Source: Thalassospira lohafexi (GTDB lineage: Bacteria > Pseudomonadota > Alphaproteobacteria > Rhodospirillales > Thalassospiraceae). Taken from it: 64,000 bases of DNA. This document shows positions 62,019 through 64,000 of this stretch, in pieces. The stretch's first letter is position 1; each line of letters opens with the position of its first letter. The stretch lies in NCBI RefSeq assembly GCF_002844275.1, contig NZ_NXGX01000001.1, positions 620,001 to 684,000 of the forward strand, in the 5' to 3' direction. The notes below the pieces were generated by a model. That model was not told where the DNA came from and did not search any database. It saw only the letters and a program-made list of their open reading frames with translations. A program made the translations under genes and the position numbers.

Positions 62019-62215
62019 CAGAAAAAAACACAGCAAAAACAGCAGGGTCTGGCTGCCCTGTTTGTGACAAGCCGGTTGAGGAACAATACAAGCCGTTCTG
62101 CTCGAAACGCTGTGCCGATCTTGACCTTGGGAAATGGTTGAATGAAAGCTACGCAATTCCCGCAGCCGAGCCGCCCGAGTATCTCGAAGACCTTGAAGAT
62201 GAAGAAGAATTTTAA
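62015..62215 (+). CDS. yacG: DNA gyrase inhibitor YacG
   Basis: A 66-residue zinc-finger protein. The four ligands are C-x2-C in GCPVCDKPVEEQYKPF and C-x3-C in FCSKRCADLDLGKWL. In E. coli YacG binds GyrB and inhibits gyrase. The start overlaps the stop of the RNase gene. Confidence 0.93.
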   Translation: MTEKNTAKTAGSGCPVCDKPVEEQYKPFCSKRCADLDLGKWLNESYAIPAAEPPEYLEDLEDEEEF

Positions 62216-62320
62216 CGGGAAAAAAAATGCGATTTGAGTCTGGACAAGCCCCAAAGGAGTTTGTATAACCCGGCTCGTTCCGCAGGGGACACTCTGGAAA
62301 CAGAGATGAAAGATTAAGAT

Positions 62321-62396
62321 GCCCAGATAGCTCAGTTGGTAGAGCAGTGGACTGAAAATCCGCGTGTCGGTGGTTCGAACCCGCCTCTGGGCACCA
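62321..62396 (+). tRNA. tRNA-Phe (anticodon GAA)
   Basis: A 76-base cloverleaf with encoded CCA; acceptor GCCCAGA pairs with TCTGGGC and the anticodon loop CTGAAAA reads GAA. Confidence 0.97.
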
Positions 62397-62410
62397 TCTT
62401 TCATAAAACA

Positions 62411-62443
62411 AAAAAGACCCGGATTTTATAGCCGGGTCTTTTT
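62411..62443 (+). terminator. Terminator after tRNA-Phe
   Basis: A 12-bp stem (62411-62422 with 62432-62443), ending in five T residues. It can also act on the convergent lipoprotein gene. Confidence 0.88.
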
Positions 62444-62478
62444 GATTCTAGACGCAAAAAACGCTTCAATGACAACAA

Positions 62479-62955
62479 TTAATGCGTTGGTGCCAGATCA
62501 AAGGTGACCCATTCGCCTTTTGTGTCAGCGCCTGTTGCAGAAATTCCACCCTGATCATTAATTTGGAAGTTTCCAGACGCAAAGCTATCGTCGGCGCAAA
62601 TGATAACCCACCTGCCATTTGCGGGGTACATGCCGTCATCTCTTGCATATTGACCGTAACAGGTCTGATATCCGTAAAATTCGATCCTACCTTCGATAAC
62701 ATTGGACCGAATCCAAGCGTCGTAGCTTTCCTTCGGTCCGATGCGTGACCAAGAAACTTCTACGTGTTTAATTTTATTCGTTGTAAACGGAAAAGTCGGT
62801 GGTTCTTCATGGTCGAGCCAGTTTTGATACGTTAGAGCAGACCCTCCTGTACAACCGCTCAGGCCGGTTAATGCAATCTGAGCTACGGCGATCAGAATAA
62901 TCCTGTGTAATGTCCTTATCGTCATATTCGCGTTATCGGTGCTTTGGAATTTCAT
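62479..62955 (-). CDS. Hypothetical lipoprotein (paralogue of the next gene)
   Basis: A 158-residue predicted lipoprotein; the lipobox LTGLSGC places the modified cysteine near residue 35. The start may be the first ATG or the one at residue 11. The C-terminal 60 residues, with NGRWVIICADDSFASGNFQI and GISATGADTKGEWVTFDL, resemble the end of the adjacent lipoprotein. No known family recognised. Confidence 0.72.
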   Translation of the reverse strand: MKFQSTDNANMTIRTLHRIILIAVAQIALTGLSGCTGGSALTYQNWLDHEEPPTFPFTTNKIKHVEVSWSRIGPKESYDAWIRSNVIEGRIEFYGYQTCYGQYARDDGMYPANGRWVIICADDSFASGNFQINDQGGISATGADTKGEWVTFDLAPTH

Positions 62956-62997
62956 ACGAAACGGTAAGACAAGTTAATCTCTGCGGTATTGTTCATG

Positions 62998-64000
62998 TTA
63001 CGTCTTACTTGTGGTGTCAGACAACTGAAGGTCCTTGCGATCAAGGACAAAGTTTTTAAAGCTAAAACGTGTAACTCTGCCGTTCGCATCATATCCTACG
63101 CCATTTATGATCCCTGCCTTAGTCGTAACAAACTGTCCAGTTGCAGAGCTGCCATCGTCGCAAACAACACTCCACTCTCCTTGCACTAAAGGAAAATCGG
63201 TGGGAGATTGATAGGAACCGCTACAAACTATCTTTTCGGTATTGTTAAACGTGAAAACGCCCTCACGTTTGTTTGAGTGAAACTCAACAATAATGTTTTC
63301 TAACGGGACAGTGCTTTTCCAAATTAGCGACATTTTTGCGAATGAACTCGTCTCAAGTGGACGAGAAAACTTAAAGTCTTTTGCAATTGAGGGGCATTGA
63401 TCAGGCGTCCAAGTCTCGAGCCGCCGCGCGAGGTCTCTAGAATCGGAATACAGCTCTAGATCTGTTAGCAGCGTTTGGATATCGAGTTGGGGTTCGCCAC
63501 AATAATCAATATCAACAACTGTATCTACAAAACCTGAGTCTCTCTCATCAATTCGGTTTTCACGTGTACGCATGATGGCGAGGCTATGCTGGCAATTAAT
63601 GCCATTTTTATCCTGGTAATATGCGATGTGACCTGATGCCAAACGCTCAGTAATGTCGATCTTTTCAATTTTATAAGCGGCATTGGATCGCGGGAGACGT
63701 TTCTGGAAACGCTTCAGAAAAGCCTCTTCATCCCGAATATTACTGAAGTCACTTCGACTATAAGTTCGGAACGGAAGATGTTCTATAATTACATCGCCCG
63801 CATTACAGTTCAGCGTCCATTTTTCAACGTTTGGGCGGTCAATGTTGTTTTGGATACGTGGGATTAAGCTTCTACTGCCTGTGGATACGCTGCTTGCTGG
63901 GATGTTTGTTGCATCTTTTACGTTGAAATGTGCTAACTGCGCGTTAGATCTAAACCAGATATAGTTCGGGTCAGCTAACTCTGTTGTTTGGCAACCTGAC
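62998..64000 (-). CDS. Hypothetical lipoprotein, 5' end cut by window edge
   Basis: The minus-strand frame is open from the stop at 62998 to base 64000, longer than any internal start suggests. The residues at the edge read SGCQTTELADPNYIWFRSNA, and SGC followed by a polar stretch looks like a lipobox, so only the signal peptide is missing. The visible part is about 333 residues. The C-terminal part (GEWSVVCDDGSSATGQFVTT, then GVGYDANGRVTRFSF) is similar to the smaller lipoprotein downstream. Function unknown. Base composition is A+T-rich relative to the core genes. Confidence 0.7.
   Translation of the reverse strand, partial: SGCQTTELADPNYIWFRSNAQLAHFNVKDATNIPASSVSTGSRSLIPRIQNNIDRPNVEKWTLNCNAGDVIIEHLPFRTYSRSDFSNIRDEEAFLKRFQKRLPRSNAAYKIEKIDITERLASGHIAYYQDKNGINCQHSLAIMRTRENRIDERDSGFVDTVVDIDYCGEPQLDIQTLLTDLELYSDSRDLARRLETWTPDQCPSIAKDFKFSRPLETSSFAKMSLIWKSTVPLENIIVEFHSNKREGVFTFNNTEKIVCSGSYQSPTDFPLVQGEWSVVCDDGSSATGQFVTTKAGIINGVGYDANGRVTRFSFKNFVLDRKDLQLSDTTSKT

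Overview
The window reads as a chromosomal segment of a marine-type alphaproteobacterium of the Rhodospirillales, most like Thalassospira. The basis is gene content and order (dcd-murA-hisG-hisD-UPF0262-LMW phosphatase, infA-maf-RNase E/G-yacG, glyQ-glyS-ppdK), many TRAP transporters, alphaproteobacterial families such as DUF2336 and UPF0262, and moderate G+C. This placement is inference from families, not a database match. Most of the window is ordinary core genome with accessory patches.

Layout. 1-1.4 kb: 3' part of a Pit phosphate transporter. 1.6-6.25 kb: a queuosine block, precursor transporter (yhhQ), queA, tgt, queF, queG, with a possible pseudoknot leader in front of yhhQ. 6.3-10.7 kb: a phosphodiesterase, a 268-bp inverted-repeat element, a ribbon-helix-helix protein, an asparagine synthetase and an unusual PAS-REC-HPt protein. 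10.9-18.7 kb: a catabolic island with an RpiR regulator (paired palindromes in its promoter), class III aminotransferase, BKACE enzyme, TAXI binding protein, fused TRAP permease and a universal stress protein. A second inverted-repeat element (266 bp) and a terminator lie between the TAXI and permease genes.

18.8-21.9 kb: an unfamiliar envelope group. It holds a secreted Asn-Pro-Cys repeat protein, a secreted SUMF1/FGE-fold protein with a CGVC motif, an uncharacterised His-rich protein and a small cytochrome c. 22.3-27 kb: a DUF2336 protein and a DctPQM TRAP operon. 27.3-27.7 kb: two identical tRNA-Pro(CGG) genes. 27.8-37.5 kb: polyprenyl diphosphate synthase, small housekeeping genes, glyQS, ppdK and ygfZ.

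37.7-43.4 kb: a glycan (probably LPS core) operon with four glycosyltransferases and a second AsnB-type amidotransferase. 43.5-48.8 kb: DUF1232 protein, AcuI/YhdH reductase, a hybrid kinase convergent with a LuxR-type response regulator, and a PF12118-like protein whose HExxH motif is damaged. 49-53.5 kb: UDP-glucuronate 4-epimerase, flippase, a scar holding a tRNA-Thr 3' fragment and a second flippase C-terminus, an orphan membrane protein, and two tRNA-Thr(GGT) genes. This looks like a small tRNA-bounded glycan exchange site. 53.6-62.4 kb: conserved core genes ending in tRNA-Phe. 62.5-64 kb: two paralogous lipoproteins, the second running off the window.

The best candidates for undescribed biology are the NPC-repeat/SUMF1 group, the tRNA-Thr-bounded scar, the paired palindromic elements, the aminotransferase/BKACE/TAXI island and the yhhQ leader. 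No CRISPR array, prophage, integrase or transposase gene was found.
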